DNA of 39,321 bases, from assembly GCA_944372795.1 (NCBI GenBank), contig CALWAF010000013.1:1-39321 (forward strand). The letters are read 5' to 3'. The stretch's first letter is position 1. Each line of letters begins with the position of its first letter. Shown here piece after piece: positions 8,037-17,638 of this stretch. This DNA comes from an uncultured Clostridia bacterium. Its GTDB lineage: Bacteria; Bacillota; Clostridia; Christensenellales; CAG-917. Under the pieces are notes generated by a model. It was not told where the DNA came from and ran no database searches. It saw nothing but the letters and a program-made list of their open reading frames with translations. A program made the position numbers and the translations under genes.

Positions 8037-8064
8037 AAAAACCGCTGCGAGGCAGCGGTTTTTT
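8037..8064. terminator. Bidirectional terminator after the acyl-CoA synthetase gene
   Basis: AAAAACCGCTGC (8037-8048) pairs with GCAGCGGTTTTTT (8052-8064) around a GAG loop. Runs of A and T on both sides make it a terminator on both strands. It lies 22 bp beyond the stop of the minus-strand gene. Confidence 0.9.
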
Positions 8065-8085
8065 GAGCGATCGTGTGAGATATGA

Positions 8086-9735
8086 TCATTTATTATCCTT
8101 TTCGCGGATCTCCACGCGGCGGATCTTGCCCGAGATGGTCTTGGGCATCTCGGTCACGAACTCGATGATGCGGGGGTACTTGTAGGGCGCGGTGGCGCGC
8201 TTGACGTGGTTTTGCAGCTCCTTTTTGAGTTCGTCGGAGGGCTCGTAGCCTTTGGCGAGCACGATGGTGGCTTTGACCACGGTGCCGCGGATGGGGTCGG
8301 GCGCGCCCGTTATCGCGCACTCGAGCACGGAGGGGTGCTCCATGAGGGCGGATTCCACCTCGAAGGGCCCTATGCGATAGCCGCTGGACTTGATGATGTC
8401 GTCCTTTCTTCCCACAAACCAATAAAGACCGTTTTCGTCGCGTTTGGCGAGGTCGCCCGTGTGGTAATACTTTCCGCCGCGCGCGGCACGGGTGCGTTCG
8501 GGGTCGCCGCGGTAGCTTGCCACCAAGCCGTACTGGTGGGGGCGCAGACGCACCGCGATCTCGCCCTCAGCGCCGTCGGGGACGGGGTTTTCCTCGTCGT
8601 CGATGAGGTCGATGTCATAGAGGGGGCAGGGCTTCCCGGAGCAGCCGCTGACGGGCTCCATGAAGTAGAACGTGCCGAGGATGACGCAGGATTCCGTCTG
8701 ACCGAAGCCTTCGTATATCTTGTGTCCCGTCGCCTCGTAGAACTGCCTGTACACTTCGGAGTTGAGCGCTTCGCCCGCCGTCGTGCAGTGGGTGAGGGAG
8801 GAAAAGTCGTATTTGGAGAGATCCTCCTTCACGATGAAGCGGTAGATGGTGGGCGGCACGCAGAAGGTGGTGATGTGATACTTCGCGATGAGGGGCAGCA
8901 GATCGGTGGGAGTGAACCTGCCGTGATAGTCGTAGGCAAAGACGGCGCTCCCCGCGATCCATTGACCGTAGAGTTTGCCCCAGCTGCACTTCGCCCAGCC
9001 CGTTTCGGCGGCGGTGAAGTGGAGTCCGTCGTCCACCACTTTCTGCCAGAAGCAGGCGTTGAACACGAAGCCCGCGGGATATTCGAAATTGTGCTGCACC
9101 ATCTTGGGCATGCCCGTGGTGCCGGAGGTGAAATAGCACAGCATAGGCTCGTCCCACGCGGGGCGGGGGAGAGCGGGAAGCTCGTCGCTCATCTCTCTCA
9201 CGCAGTCGTCAAAGCAGCGGAAGCCTTCCACGGGGGTGGTGAAGAGGCACTCCGTCACCGTCTCGCATTTGGGCAGCGCGTGCGAGATGTGCTCGATGAC
9301 GTCCTCCTCCGAGGTCGCCACCAAGATCTTCACGCCCGCCGAATTGCAGCGGTAGACGATGTCCTTGGGGGTGAGCAGGTGAGTGGCGGGGATGATGACC
9401 GCGCCCAGCTTGCAGCAGGCGATGTTCAGCACCCAATATTCCCATCTGCGGTTGAGCATACTCATCACGCAATCGCCCTTTTTCACGCCCGCGGAGATGA
9501 GGAAATTGGCGGCGCGGTTGCTGGCGCGGCTGATGTCGCCGAAAGTCATGATCTTCTCGTCGCCTGCGGCGTTGCACCAGACAAGCGCACGTTTTTCGGG
9601 CGCGAGGCGCGCGTACCCGTCCACGACGTCGAAGCCGAAGTTGAAGTTTTCGGGCACGGAGAACTTCACGTTTTTGACGAAATCGTCGTAGTCGGTGAAA
9701 TCCGTGCGGTTGAGGAACTTGTGCAGCAAATTCAT
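8086..9735 (-). CDS. AMP-dependent acyl-CoA synthetase/ligase
   Basis: This is an adenylate-forming enzyme expected to activate a carboxylic acid to acyl-AMP and then acyl-CoA. The motifs are in order: the P-loop TSGTTGMPK starting at residue 203; the GFGQTES adenylate-binding motif in the middle; YHTGDLAKRDENGLYWFVGR with the hinge; and the catalytic lysine in KTISGKIRR near the C-terminus. At 549 residues it resembles the medium-chain/acetyl-CoA synthetase-like branch (the fold also includes CoA-ligases for short and branched acids); the substrate cannot be read from sequence. A weak AAAAAGG site precedes the ATG. The gene stands alone, divergent from the 9896 gene, with a terminator behind it. 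Confidence 0.88.
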   Translation of the reverse strand: MNLLHKFLNRTDFTDYDDFVKNVKFSVPENFNFGFDVVDGYARLAPEKRALVWCNAAGDEKIMTFGDISRASNRAANFLISAGVKKGDCVMSMLNRRWEYWVLNIACCKLGAVIIPATHLLTPKDIVYRCNSAGVKILVATSEEDVIEHISHALPKCETVTECLFTTPVEGFRCFDDCVREMSDELPALPRPAWDEPMLCYFTSGTTGMPKMVQHNFEYPAGFVFNACFWQKVVDDGLHFTAAETGWAKCSWGKLYGQWIAGSAVFAYDYHGRFTPTDLLPLIAKYHITTFCVPPTIYRFIVKEDLSKYDFSSLTHCTTAGEALNSEVYRQFYEATGHKIYEGFGQTESCVILGTFYFMEPVSGCSGKPCPLYDIDLIDDEENPVPDGAEGEIAVRLRPHQYGLVASYRGDPERTRAARGGKYYHTGDLAKRDENGLYWFVGRKDDIIKSSGYRIGPFEVESALMEHPSVLECAITGAPDPIRGTVVKATIVLAKGYEPSDELKKELQNHVKRATAPYKYPRIIEFVTEMPKTISGKIRRVEIREKDNK

Positions 9736-9795
9736 AGTGACCTTTTTCCTGACCGTTGCCGTATCAAGACTTCTTTCAAAAGCAATATTTAATGT

Positions 9796-9870
9796 ATGAT
9801 AGCATAACGCGGCGCGTTTGTGTAGCGTTTTGAAAAAATAATTGCCTATCGCACGGCGTTATGCTAAAAT
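9796..9870. promoter_or_regulatory. Divergent promoters with paired inverted repeat
   Basis: Plus strand: TTGCCT (9842-9847), 17 bp, TAAAAT (9865-9870), serving the 9896 gene. Minus strand: TATCAT (complement of 9796-9801) with a weak TACACA at 17 bp (complement of 9819-9824), serving the acyl-CoA synthetase gene. TAGCATAACGC (9800-9810) and GCGTTATGCTA (9856-9866) form an 11-bp perfect inverted repeat. One arm touches each -10 box. Confidence 0.55.
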
Positions 9871-9895
9871 CAAGAGGTTGTAAGGAGGTTTCGCG

Positions 9896-10345
9896 ATGCA
9901 GGATAACGGACTGAAAAAAGTCGCCGCCGCGCTCATCGAACTCGCGGGAACGGGCGACGTTTACAAGGTGGTCGAAGCCGATGAGGTGTTGGAAAAACTC
10001 CCCGCTGGCGAGTCTATGGACAAGCAGGCTCTCGGCGAAACCATCCGCGACCTCAAGGGCCTAGGCTATCTGGAAGTGAAATACTTCACGCCCGACGAAT
10101 ATTGCCTTCTGGTGTCCCCGAGGGCGGAGGAACTGATCGCTCCCCCTGCGGCACAGACGCCGACGGCGCCCGCAGCCGCACCCGACGCAGTCCTTCCCGC
10201 CGCTCTCCCACGCACATCGGCAAGACGCGAGCGCGGAGCGAAACGCGTGGGCGCAGGCATCTTCCTCGCGGCTTTCGCGGGCGGGATGCTGGGCGGAGCC
10301 ATAGTCGCGATGATAGCGATCTTGTTGCAAAAATTCGCACTTTAA
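9896..10345 (+). CDS. Small winged-helix-like protein with C-terminal membrane segment
   Basis: This 149-residue protein is not assigned to a named family. Residues 1-80 look like a compact winged-helix domain: helices, then LGYLEVKYFTPDEYCLLVSP as a wing hairpin, then a closing helix. A Pro/Ala-rich linker (82-108), a basic patch (RTSARRERGAKR) and one hydrophobic segment (118-145) follow, so it is probably anchored in the membrane with the N-terminus inside. The RBS is TAAGGAGG, 8 bp before the ATG. The next gene has the same architecture, so the two are probably paralogues. The function is unknown; a membrane-tethered regulator is possible. Confidence 0.7.
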   Translation: MQDNGLKKVAAALIELAGTGDVYKVVEADEVLEKLPAGESMDKQALGETIRDLKGLGYLEVKYFTPDEYCLLVSPRAEELIAPPAAQTPTAPAAAPDAVLPAALPRTSARRERGAKRVGAGIFLAAFAGGMLGGAIVAMIAILLQKFAL

Positions 10346-10355
10346 TTGCAAAAAA

Positions 10356-10392
10356 CGCTGCATAAACATCGTTTTGCGTTATTTATGCGGCG
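10356..10392. other. Hairpin between the two small membrane-protein genes
   Basis: CGCTGCATAAA (10356-10366) pairs with TTTATGCGGCG (10382-10392) with one G-T type mismatch around a 15-nt loop. An alternative pairing, AAAACG with CGTTTT, overlaps it. There is no clear U tract, so termination is uncertain. Confidence 0.4.
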
Positions 10393-10441
10393 ATGACTGA
10401 CCCGTCGCCACGAGGGCGCGGCGGGCACGGAGAGGTGTCCC

Positions 10442-10840
10442 GTGGCACTCGAGAAACAGCATGTTCTCACCCCGAAAGAGCGCGCCGTGATGCGCGCGGT
10501 GTACACAGCCGCCGACAAAAAGTCGGGGGTGTGTCTGCTTTCGCCCATCGACCTCTTCGACCGCATCTCTCTCGATCTCGACCTCGACGAAGAGGAGTTG
10601 GACGCCATCCTCGACGCGTTGGAGCTGGACGACTATTTCGACGTCACCCGCTCGGACAGGAAAGGGGAGCTGGTCTATTGCATCAACATGCACCGCAAAG
10701 GGCTCGCCTTCGCGCGGGTTGAGAGGGCGTTCAGAAGCAATCTGAAATTCAAGATCCTGCTCGCCGTCGCGGGCGGGGTGTGCTCGGGCGCAGCCGCGTG
10801 GGGCATCAAACTGCTCATCCAACAGCTTTCAGGACTATGA
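10442..10840 (+). CDS. Small winged-helix-like protein with C-terminal membrane segment (paralogue of the previous gene)
   Basis: This 132-residue protein starts with GTG, preceded by GGAGAGGTG. It has an acidic helical region (residues 35-60, [24 protein letters not shown]), a wing-like [16 protein letters not shown], and a single hydrophobic segment near 108-128. The order of elements matches the 9896 product, with low sequence identity. Its TGA overlaps the uvrB ATG (ATGA, 10837-10840), so its translation is coupled to uvrB. Whether it has any part in DNA repair is unknown. Confidence 0.7.
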   Translation: MALEKQHVLTPKERAVMRAVYTAADKKSGVCLLSPIDLFDRISLDLDLDEEELDAILDALELDDYFDVTRSDRKGELVYCINMHRKGLAFARVERAFRSNLKFKILLAVAGGVCSGAAAWGIKLLIQQLSGL

Positions 10841-12795
10841 TACCCTTCAAACTTGTCAGCAACTATTCTCCCTGCGGCGATCAGCCCGCTGCGATCGAGA
10901 AGCTGGCGGCGGGGCTTGAGAGCGGGTTTTCCACCGAAGTGCTTCTCGGCGTCACGGGCAGCGGCAAGACTTTCACGATGGCGAACGTCATCGAGAAACT
11001 TCAGCGTCCCGCCCTCGTCATCGCGCACAACAAGACGCTCGCGGCGCAACTCTGCAACGAATTCCGCGAGTTCTTCCCGCACAACCGCGTGGAGTTTTTC
11101 GTCAGCTATTACGACTACTATCAGCCCGAGGCGTACATCCCGCGCTCCGACACCTACATCGAGAAGGAGCTGGAGATCAACGACGAGATAGACAAGCTCC
11201 GTCACTCTGCGACGGCGTCGCTGTGCGAGCGCAGGGACGTCATCGTCGTCGCCAGCGTCTCCTGCATATACGGGCTGGGCGCGCCCGTGGATTATTACGC
11301 GCAGGCGGTCTCGGTGAGGGAGGGGGACGAGATCCCGCCCGACGAGCTCATCGGGAAGCTGGTGGACATCCAATATAAGCGCTCGGACTTCGACTTCGTG
11401 CGCGCGACGTTCAGAGTGCGCGGCGACACCGTGGACATCTTCCCCGCGGGCAGCTCCGAGATCGCCATCCGCGTGGAATTTTTCGGGGACACCGTGGAGA
11501 GGATAAGCGAGATAGACGCCGTGACTTCGGTCGCCGTCAACGACCTCAAACATACGGTGATCTTCCCCGCATCGCACTACATCGTCAGCGGTGACAAGGA
11601 GGCAATCTTCCGCCGCATCCTCGCGGACAAGGAGGAAAGAGCGGAGCAGTTCAGGCGAGAGGGCAAGCTCATCGAGGCGCAGCGCATAGACGAGAGGGTC
11701 AACTACGACGTGGAGATGATGCGCGAGATGGGCTATTGCTCGGGCATCGAGAACTATTCCCGCTACTTCGACGGCAGGAAGCCCGGGCAGCCTCCGTACA
11801 CTCTGCTCGACTTCTTCCCCAAGGATTTCATCTGCTTCGTGGACGAGAGCCATATGACGTTGCCGCAGATAAGAGGCATGTACAACGGCGACCGCGCGCG
11901 CAAACAGAACCTTGTGGACTACGGCTTCCGTCTGCCCGCTGCCTACGACAACCGTCCCCTCAATTTCGAGGAGTTCGACAGCCGCATAGGGCAGATGGTG
12001 TGCGTGTCGGCGACGCCCGGGAAGTACGAGCTGGACCGCGCCGATGAGGTGGCGGAGCAGCTCATCCGACCCACCGGACTGCTGGACCCCGAGATCGCCG
12101 TCAAGCCCGTCAAGGGGCAGGTGGACGACCTCATCGGGGAGATAAACCGCGTGACAGCGGACGGCGGACGCGTGCTGGTCACCACCCTCACCAAAAAGAT
12201 GGCGGAGAATCTCACCGACTACCTTAAAGAAGTGGGCATCAAGGTGAGGTATATGCACTCCGACATCGACACGCTGGAGCGCATCGACATCGTGGGCTCC
12301 CTGCGCAGGGGAGACTTCGACGTGCTGGTGGGCATCAACCTCCTGCGCGAGGGGCTGGACCTTCCCGAAGTGGAGCTGGTCGCCATCCTCGACGCGGACA
12401 AGGAAGGGTTCCTGCGCAGCGAGAGCGCGCTCATCCAGACCGTGGGCAGAGCGGCGCGAAACGCCAAAGGGCGCGTGGTCATGTACGCCGACGAGGTCAC
12501 GGACAGTATGCGCCGCGCGATAGACGAAACGGAGCGCAGACGCGGCGTGCAGGCGGAGTATAACCGCGAGCACGGCATCGTCCCGAAGACGATAAAGAGC
12601 GAGTTCAAGAACACGCTGGAAATCACCAAAAAGCGGGTTGACAATGCGAAATTGTCACCTAAAGACCTCGTTCGCGAAGTTGAGCGGCTGAAAGGACTGA
12701 TGAAGACGGCGTCCGCCGCGTTGGACTTCGAGCGCGCTATCAAGCTGCGCGACGAGATGAACGAGCTGAAAAAACAGATAAAGAAATTGAAGTGA
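10837..12795 (+). CDS. uvrB: Excinuclease ABC subunit B
   Basis: This is the damage-verifying helicase-like subunit of nucleotide excision repair; it receives DNA from UvrA and positions UvrC. The start is set at 10837, where [10 protein letters not shown] matches the UvrB N-terminus and overlaps the previous stop by ATGA; 19 further in-frame upstream codons are not UvrB-like. The 652 residues contain Walker A GVTGSGKT (38-45), the beta-hairpin [12 protein letters not shown] that clamps DNA, the DESH box (336-339), the helicase motifs VSATPG and VGRAARN, and a C-terminal UVR domain (about 610-648) for UvrC. It is followed by uvrA after 33 bp. Confidence 0.97.
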   Translation: MIPFKLVSNYSPCGDQPAAIEKLAAGLESGFSTEVLLGVTGSGKTFTMANVIEKLQRPALVIAHNKTLAAQLCNEFREFFPHNRVEFFVSYYDYYQPEAYIPRSDTYIEKELEINDEIDKLRHSATASLCERRDVIVVASVSCIYGLGAPVDYYAQAVSVREGDEIPPDELIGKLVDIQYKRSDFDFVRATFRVRGDTVDIFPAGSSEIAIRVEFFGDTVERISEIDAVTSVAVNDLKHTVIFPASHYIVSGDKEAIFRRILADKEERAEQFRREGKLIEAQRIDERVNYDVEMMREMGYCSGIENYSRYFDGRKPGQPPYTLLDFFPKDFICFVDESHMTLPQIRGMYNGDRARKQNLVDYGFRLPAAYDNRPLNFEEFDSRIGQMVCVSATPGKYELDRADEVAEQLIRPTGLLDPEIAVKPVKGQVDDLIGEINRVTADGGRVLVTTLTKKMAENLTDYLKEVGIKVRYMHSDIDTLERIDIVGSLRRGDFDVLVGINLLREGLDLPEVELVAILDADKEGFLRSESALIQTVGRAARNAKGRVVMYADEVTDSMRRAIDETERRRGVQAEYNREHGIVPKTIKSEFKNTLEITKKRVDNAKLSPKDLVREVERLKGLMKTASAALDFERAIKLRDEMNELKKQIKKLK

Positions 12796-12828
12796 TACCT
12801 CTCGCCTTCGGGCGAGGGTGCAGGAGTT

Positions 12829-15651
12829 ATGAAAGAGATATTCATCAAAGGCGCCAAGGAGAATAACCTCAAGAACATCGACCTCGAGATCCCGCGTGAC
12901 AAGCTGGTCGTGTTCACGGGGCTTTCGGGCAGCGGGAAATCCTCGCTCGCTTTCGACACCATCTTTGCGGAGGGACAGCGCAGGTATATGGAGAGCCTCT
13001 CCAGCTACGCGCGTCAGTTCCTCGGGCAGATGCAGAAACCCGACGTCGAATATATCGAGGGGCTTTCGCCCGCCGTCTCCATAGACCAGAAGACCACTTC
13101 GCACAACCCGCGTTCCACCGTGGGCACCGTGACGGAGATATACGACTATATGCGTCTGCTCTACGCCCGCGCGGGCATCCCGCATTGCCCGAAGTGCGGC
13201 AAGGAGATCGTGCGTCAGACCGTGGATCAGATCGCGGACAGGATGATGACGCGCACGGGCGCGAAATTGCAGGTCATCGCTCCCGTCGTGCGAGGCAGGA
13301 AGGGGGAGTACGTCAAACAGCTGGAAACATACAGGCGCGCGGGTTACGTCCGCGTCCGCGTGGACGGCATAAATTATACGCTGGACGAGGACATCGACCT
13401 CGACAAGAACGTCAAGCACGACATCGGCGTCGTGGTGGACAGGCTGGTGGTGAAAGAGGGCATCAATCGCCGCCTCACCGAGGCGATCGAGACCGCCGTC
13501 AAGCTTTCCGACGGGCTGGTGCTCGCCGACTACGACGGCGAAGAGGTGCTTTATTCCACCCGTTACGCCTGCCCCGACTGCGAGATCAGCATAGAGGAAC
13601 TCACGCCGCGCCTCTTTTCCTTCAACAATCCTTACGGCGCCTGTCCCGTGTGCGCGGGGCTCGGCTTCACCAACGAGATCGACGTCAAAAAGCTCATCGC
13701 CAACCCCGACGCCACCCTGCGCGAGGGAGGCATCCGCGCCAGCGGATGGTATATCGACACGGGCAAGATGACGCAGATGCAGTTCCGCGCCCTCTCCAAG
13801 GAGTACGGTTTCTCGCTGGATGTGCCGGTGAAGGAGCTGCCGCAATGGGTGCTGGATCTCATCTTCTACGGCAACGGCGGCGCCAAGATCCCCATGGAGT
13901 ATTCCACGGGCACGTTCAGCGGACACTTCCACGGCGCCTACGAGGGCATAGCCAACAACCTTCTGCGCCGCTTCAACGAGACGGATTCCGAGATGGTCAA
14001 GATGGAGATCTCCCGCTATATGAAGCAGGTGCCGTGCACCGCTTGCGGCGGCAAACGTCTGAAACCCGAGGCACTCTCGGTCACGGTGGGCGGCAAAAAC
14101 ATCTGGGAAGCGTGCTGTATGACGGTGACGGAGCTTGCCTCCTTCCTCTCTGCGGTGGAATTCACTCCCACCGAGAAGCTCATCGTCGAGCGCATCCTCA
14201 AGGAGATAAACGCGCGTCTGCGCTTCCTTTCGGATGTGGGACTCGGTTATCTCACGCTTGCTCGTTCGTCTTCGTCGCTGTCGGGCGGCGAGAGTCAGCG
14301 CATCAGGCTCGCCACGCAGATAGGCAGCGGGCTGACGGGCGTGCTTTACATCCTCGATGAGCCCAGCATAGGGCTGCATCAGAAGGACAACCGCAAGTTG
14401 CTCGATTCCCTGAAAGGGCTGCGCGACCTAGGCAACACCCTCATCGTCGTCGAGCACGACGAAGAGACCATACGCGAAGCGGACTACATCGTCGACATCG
14501 GCCCCGGCGCGGGCGTACACGGCGGAGAAGTCGTGGCGGCGGGCAGCGTGGAGGACATCATCGCTTCTCCCGACTCCGTCACGGGCAAGTATCTTTCGGG
14601 AGAATACAAGATCGAGGTGCCCGAGATGCGCCGCGCGGTGGATGCGGACAGGATGCTCGTGCTGAAAGGCGTGCGGCAGAACAACCTCAAAGGCGGTGAC
14701 GTCGCATTCCCCGTGGGCGTTTTCACGGCGGTGACGGGCGTCTCGGGCAGCGGGAAATCCTCGCTGGTGGGCGAGATACTTTATCCCGCGATGGCGAACC
14801 GTCTCATGCGCGCGAGCCTCATCGAAGGCGACTACGACTCCGTCGAGGGCGTGGAGTTTTTCGACAAAGTCATCGCCATAGACCAAAGTCCCATAGGCAG
14901 GACGCCGCGCTCCAATCCCGCGACCTACACCGACGTCTTTACCCCGATACGCGAGCTGTTCGCGGGGCTTCCCGACGCCAAGGCGAGGGGGTATAAATCG
15001 GGCAGATTCTCATTCAACGTCTCGGGCGGCAGGTGCGAAAATTGTCACGGCGACGGCATCATCAAGATAGAGATGCACTTCCTCCCCGACATCTACGTCC
15101 CCTGTGAGGTGTGCAAGGGCGCGAGATACAACCGCGAGACCCTCGAAGTGCGCTATAAGGGCAAGAATATCTCCGAAGTGCTGGATATGACGGTGGAAGA
15201 GGCTCTGGACTTCTTCAAAAACGTGCCGCGCATCCGCTCCAAGATACAGACCCTCTACGACGTGGGGCTCGGCTATATCAAACTCGGTCAGTCTTCCACG
15301 ACGCTTTCGGGCGGCGAAGCGCAGAGGGTGAAACTCGCCACCGAACTCAGCAAACGCAGCACGGGCAAGACGCTCTATATCTTGGACGAGCCCACCACAG
15401 GGCTGCACACCCACGATGTCGCAAAACTGCTCGCCATCCTGCAAAGGCTGGCGGATGCGGGCAACACCATCGTGGTCATCGAACACAACCTTGACGTCAT
15501 CAAAGTGGCGGACTACATCATCGACCTCGGTCCCGACGGCGGAGGAGGCGGCGGACGTGTCATTGCTTCGGGCACTCCCGAGGAAGTGGCAAAGAGCAAG
15601 ACGAGCTATACGGCGGAATTCCTGCGCAAGATACTGCCTGCGGCAAAATAA
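12829..15651 (+). CDS. uvrA: Excinuclease ABC subunit A
   Basis: This is the damage-recognition ATPase of nucleotide excision repair. The 940 residues contain two ABC modules with Walker A GLSGSGKS (31-38) and GVSGSGKS (about 637-644), two LSGGE signatures, and [10 protein letters not shown] and [11 protein letters not shown]alker B regions. Zinc-binding CxxC pairs are present (CPKCGKE, CPDC, CPVC, CTACGG, and CENCHGDG with CEVCKG). The length is normal. The short gap from uvrB contains a small CTCGCC/GGCGAG hairpin before the GCAGGAG site. It is the last gene of the uvrBA operon, closed by the terminator at 15741. Confidence 0.97.
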   Translation: MKEIFIKGAKENNLKNIDLEIPRDKLVVFTGLSGSGKSSLAFDTIFAEGQRRYMESLSSYARQFLGQMQKPDVEYIEGLSPAVSIDQKTTSHNPRSTVGTVTEIYDYMRLLYARAGIPHCPKCGKEIVRQTVDQIADRMMTRTGAKLQVIAPVVRGRKGEYVKQLETYRRAGYVRVRVDGINYTLDEDIDLDKNVKHDIGVVVDRLVVKEGINRRLTEAIETAVKLSDGLVLADYDGEEVLYSTRYACPDCEISIEELTPRLFSFNNPYGACPVCAGLGFTNEIDVKKLIANPDATLREGGIRASGWYIDTGKMTQMQFRALSKEYGFSLDVPVKELPQWVLDLIFYGNGGAKIPMEYSTGTFSGHFHGAYEGIANNLLRRFNETDSEMVKMEISRYMKQVPCTACGGKRLKPEALSVTVGGKNIWEACCMTVTELASFLSAVEFTPTEKLIVERILKEINARLRFLSDVGLGYLTLARSSSSLSGGESQRIRLATQIGSGLTGVLYILDEPSIGLHQKDNRKLLDSLKGLRDLGNTLIVVEHDEETIREADYIVDIGPGAGVHGGEVVAAGSVEDIIASPDSVTGKYLSGEYKIEVPEMRRAVDADRMLVLKGVRQNNLKGGDVAFPVGVFTAVTGVSGSGKSSLVGEILYPAMANRLMRASLIEGDYDSVEGVEFFDKVIAIDQSPIGRTPRSNPATYTDVFTPIRELFAGLPDAKARGYKSGRFSFNVSGGRCENCHGDGIIKIEMHFLPDIYVPCEVCKGARYNRETLEVRYKGKNISEVLDMTVEEALDFFKNVPRIRSKIQTLYDVGLGYIKLGQSSTTLSGGEAQRVKLATELSKRSTGKTLYILDEPTTGLHTHDVAKLLAILQRLADAGNTIVVIEHNLDVIKVADYIIDLGPDGGGGGGRVIASGTPEEVAKSKTSYTAEFLRKILPAAK

Positions 15652-15740
15652 GACGAAGAGTGGTGTATTCGCCCGCGCGGAACACTTTTCGTGCACGCAT
15701 GAGCAGGGGAGCCTCCACACCTTTCCGAAAAAGCAAAAAG

Positions 15741-15769
15741 AAAACGCGCCTTGAAAAGGGCGCGTTTTT
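15741..15769. terminator. Bidirectional terminator between uvrA and the XRE gene
   Basis: AAAACGCGCC (15741-15750) pairs with GGCGCGTTTT (15759-15768), followed by further T; A runs on the other side allow use by the convergent XRE gene. Confidence 0.88.
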
Positions 15770-15835
15770 ATGTGTTCGATCGTCTTTGAGCGTGTCCCGT
15801 TTGCGGGAAAAAGTCGCACGCGCAATGGGGGGGGG

Positions 15836-16048
15836 CTAATAGTTTCTTCTTCCGATGAGATAGTCCACCGTAACGCCGAAAAGGATGCTCATTTCAATGA
15901 GAATGTCATAGCTGGGCTGGTTTCTGCCCACTTCCCAGCCCGACACCGCGGACTTGGACACCTTGAAATGCTCGGCAAGATCGGCTTGCAGCATACCGTT
16001 GTCTTTGCGCAGTTGTTTCAGTCTTTCGGGGAAGCAGGTTTTCAGCAT
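15836..16048 (-). CDS. XRE-family helix-turn-helix repressor
   Basis: This 70-residue protein is a single Cro/CI-type HTH domain: RLKQLRKDNGMLQADLAEHF as helices 1-2, then VSKSAVSGWEVGRNQPS as recognition helix and turn, ending in LFGVTVDYLIGRRNY. The AAGAGGTGTGATATG start context is good. It is driven by a full-consensus promoter flanked by two copies of a 13-bp motif, which suggests autoregulation. It sits beside the A+T-richer GIY-YIG island, divergent from it. Single-domain repressors of this kind often control mobile or defence genes, but its target here is inference. Confidence 0.88.
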   Translation of the reverse strand: MLKTCFPERLKQLRKDNGMLQADLAEHFKVSKSAVSGWEVGRNQPSYDILIEMSILFGVTVDYLIGRRNY

Positions 16049-16064
16049 ATCACACCTCTTTTGT

Positions 16065-16131
16065 GCACGTTAAGTGTATTACACTGCCATTATATCCGTT
16101 CCGCCCTCTTTTGTCAACACACGATAAGTGT
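16065..16131 (-). promoter_or_regulatory. XRE promoter with paired operator motifs
   Basis: Minus strand: TTGACA (complement of 16112-16117), 17 bp, TATAAT (complement of 16089-16094), a perfect sigma-A match. The motif RCACGWTAAGTGT occurs at 16065-16077 (between -10 and the start codon) and 16119-16131 (overlapping the upstream edge of the -35 box). AGTGTATTACACT (16073-16085) is an added perfect palindrome around one T. The arrangement fits repressor sites on both sides of the promoter. Confidence 0.75.
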
Positions 16132-16233
16132 TTGTTTTGATACCGCGTCGGAAAGGAACAACGGTTGCGTTTATATGCAAAGATAGTTATGCCGCCTTGT
16201 TTTTTATATCCATGTGGTACAATTATGGCGTTA

Positions 16234-16303
16234 CACATTTAATCGCCCAAATTGAAGAGTGTTCATCCGCAATGTATGTTATCGTCTTATTTGGGTAAAT
16301 GTG
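16234..16303. other. Long-range inverted repeat before the GIY-YIG gene
   Basis: CACATTTA (16234-16241) and CCCAAAT (16246-16252) pair with ATTTGGG (16289-16295) and TAAATGTG (16296-16303). The result is a 15-bp stem with a 4-nt bulge and a 36-nt loop. It lies 70 bp before the nuclease start in otherwise gene-free sequence. Confidence 0.55.
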
Positions 16304-16373
16304 AAGCAACGTTGAGAGTCGCGGTTATGTGCGTTCTTGATGAGTAGACTTTTATTCTAGTAATAGGGCGATC

Positions 16374-17258
16374 ATGAAAGAGATTACATTGGATACTTTG
16401 TTTGATATTCCTGCTCACGAATTATCGGAGTGGACTATATGTTTAAACAATGCAAATGCCGAAGGTGTTTATTCGTTCGATCAAGATGCAAAACGTCTTA
16501 CCGAACATATATCATGGAAAAAGGGCGCGACGAAAAGAGTGAGTTTCAGGCGGATAACCACAAAATATTGTTTGCAGTTCATACGCCTTGATAAAGATTT
16601 TAAGTTTGATGAGTGGCTTTTCCTCGGAGCATTTGAGGTGAAAGGATGTGTAAGACATGACGATGGGCACGAAACATATGATATAGTGCCGATGGAAATT
16701 TACAGCGAATATGTTGAACGACTCATCGTAAGGTTCAAAAAAAAGCAAGGGCCCAAACAGGCAAAACTTTCGGCAGACAATCTCGCATCGATCGCTGTGG
16801 TAAGAATATCCGAAAAGAAATATATCAACGCTAACCGTCCGTTCCCGGGATTCAATTCGGTGTCGCTGTCTTTTCAGGAGCTGGAATATATCATTCATGC
16901 CAATATCGACAACTGGCGGGAATTGCTTTCTAATATCAATGCAGTTTATTGTATCACGGATATGTCGAACGGACAGCTTTATGTAGGGAGCACTTACGGG
17001 ACAAACGGCGTATGGCAGAGATGGTCATGTTATGTCAATACCCATGGGGACGGAGGCAATGTGAAATTGAAAGAGATATTAGCAGAAGATGGAATATACA
17101 ATCGGATATGTTCCGATAAGCGCAAAGCCGATGACTTCAAGTTTACGCTGCTGGAAGTGTTTTACAATCGCGACGGAAATGCAGACTACATCCGTAAGAG
17201 AGAAACATATTGGAAGGAAGTCTTTCAAACGCGGTCGTTCGGTTACAACGGCAACTAA
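16374..17258 (+). CDS. GIY-YIG nuclease family protein
   Basis: A GIY-YIG endonuclease domain fills the C-terminal 110 residues of 294. It has VYCI (191-194) for GIY, LYVGST (202-207) for YIG, the conserved arginine R216 in VWQRW, the H/N-containing HGDGGN turn, and the metal-binding glutamate E277 in RETYWK, so the active site looks complete. The N-terminal 185 residues are a separate domain I do not recognise, possibly for target recognition. The gene is visibly A+T-richer than its neighbours and uses codons such as ATA, AGA and TTT freely, which suggests recent transfer. The RBS (AATAGGG) is weak. Restriction-type, defence or selfish homing roles are all possible; no intron or methyltransferase is seen next to it. 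Confidence 0.8.
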   Translation: MKEITLDTLFDIPAHELSEWTICLNNANAEGVYSFDQDAKRLTEHISWKKGATKRVSFRRITTKYCLQFIRLDKDFKFDEWLFLGAFEVKGCVRHDDGHETYDIVPMEIYSEYVERLIVRFKKKQGPKQAKLSADNLASIAVVRISEKKYINANRPFPGFNSVSLSFQELEYIIHANIDNWRELLSNINAVYCITDMSNGQLYVGSTYGTNGVWQRWSCYVNTHGDGGNVKLKEILAEDGIYNRICSDKRKADDFKFTLLEVFYNRDGNADYIRKRETYWKEVFQTRSFGYNGN

Positions 17259-17278
17259 AAACAAAGAGGTATACACAC

Positions 17279-17542
17279 ATGGATGATAAAAAGTTCGATA
17301 AGGAAACACAGAGATACATCAAACAACAGGTGGAAAAAGAGCTTGATAAACAGAGGCGGGAGGAGGTATATCGGCGGCAACGCGAAGAATATTCGAAAAT
17401 GACGCTGCAAGAAAAAGACGAGTACGCCAGAGCGCAGAAGAAGTTTCTCAAAATTTTACTACTTGTCCTAGTAATAGGATTAGGATCAATATTTATCATT
17501 GGACTTATAGTGTATGGGATATTTTGCCTGATAAGTATATAA
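17279..17542 (+). CDS. Small charged coiled-coil protein with C-terminal membrane anchor
   Basis: This 87-residue protein has a highly charged, probably coiled-coil stretch (residues 5-56, many K/E/R/Q) and one long hydrophobic segment (58-86) at the end, as in tail-anchored proteins. The start at 17279 has an AGAGG site 8 bp upstream and follows the nuclease stop by 20 bp; longer in-frame extensions would overlap the nuclease gene. It shares the low G+C of the nuclease gene, so the two probably moved together. Function unknown. Confidence 0.65.
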   Translation: MDDKKFDKETQRYIKQQVEKELDKQRREEVYRRQREEYSKMTLQEKDEYARAQKKFLKILLLVLVIGLGSIFIIGLIVYGIFCLISI

Positions 17543-17638
17543 ATGGGCGGGAAGAATTTTTGGCATCCGTTTCGGAGCACGCCTGTGGGCGCAAGTGATC
17601 AATATCGGCAAATTAGATCGTGAGAGGAGCGGGAGTGA

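Noticed and set aside
16374..17258. Homing endonuclease inside a group I intron
   Set aside because: No interrupted host gene or intron core is seen on either side; the gene has its own upstream gap and neighbours.
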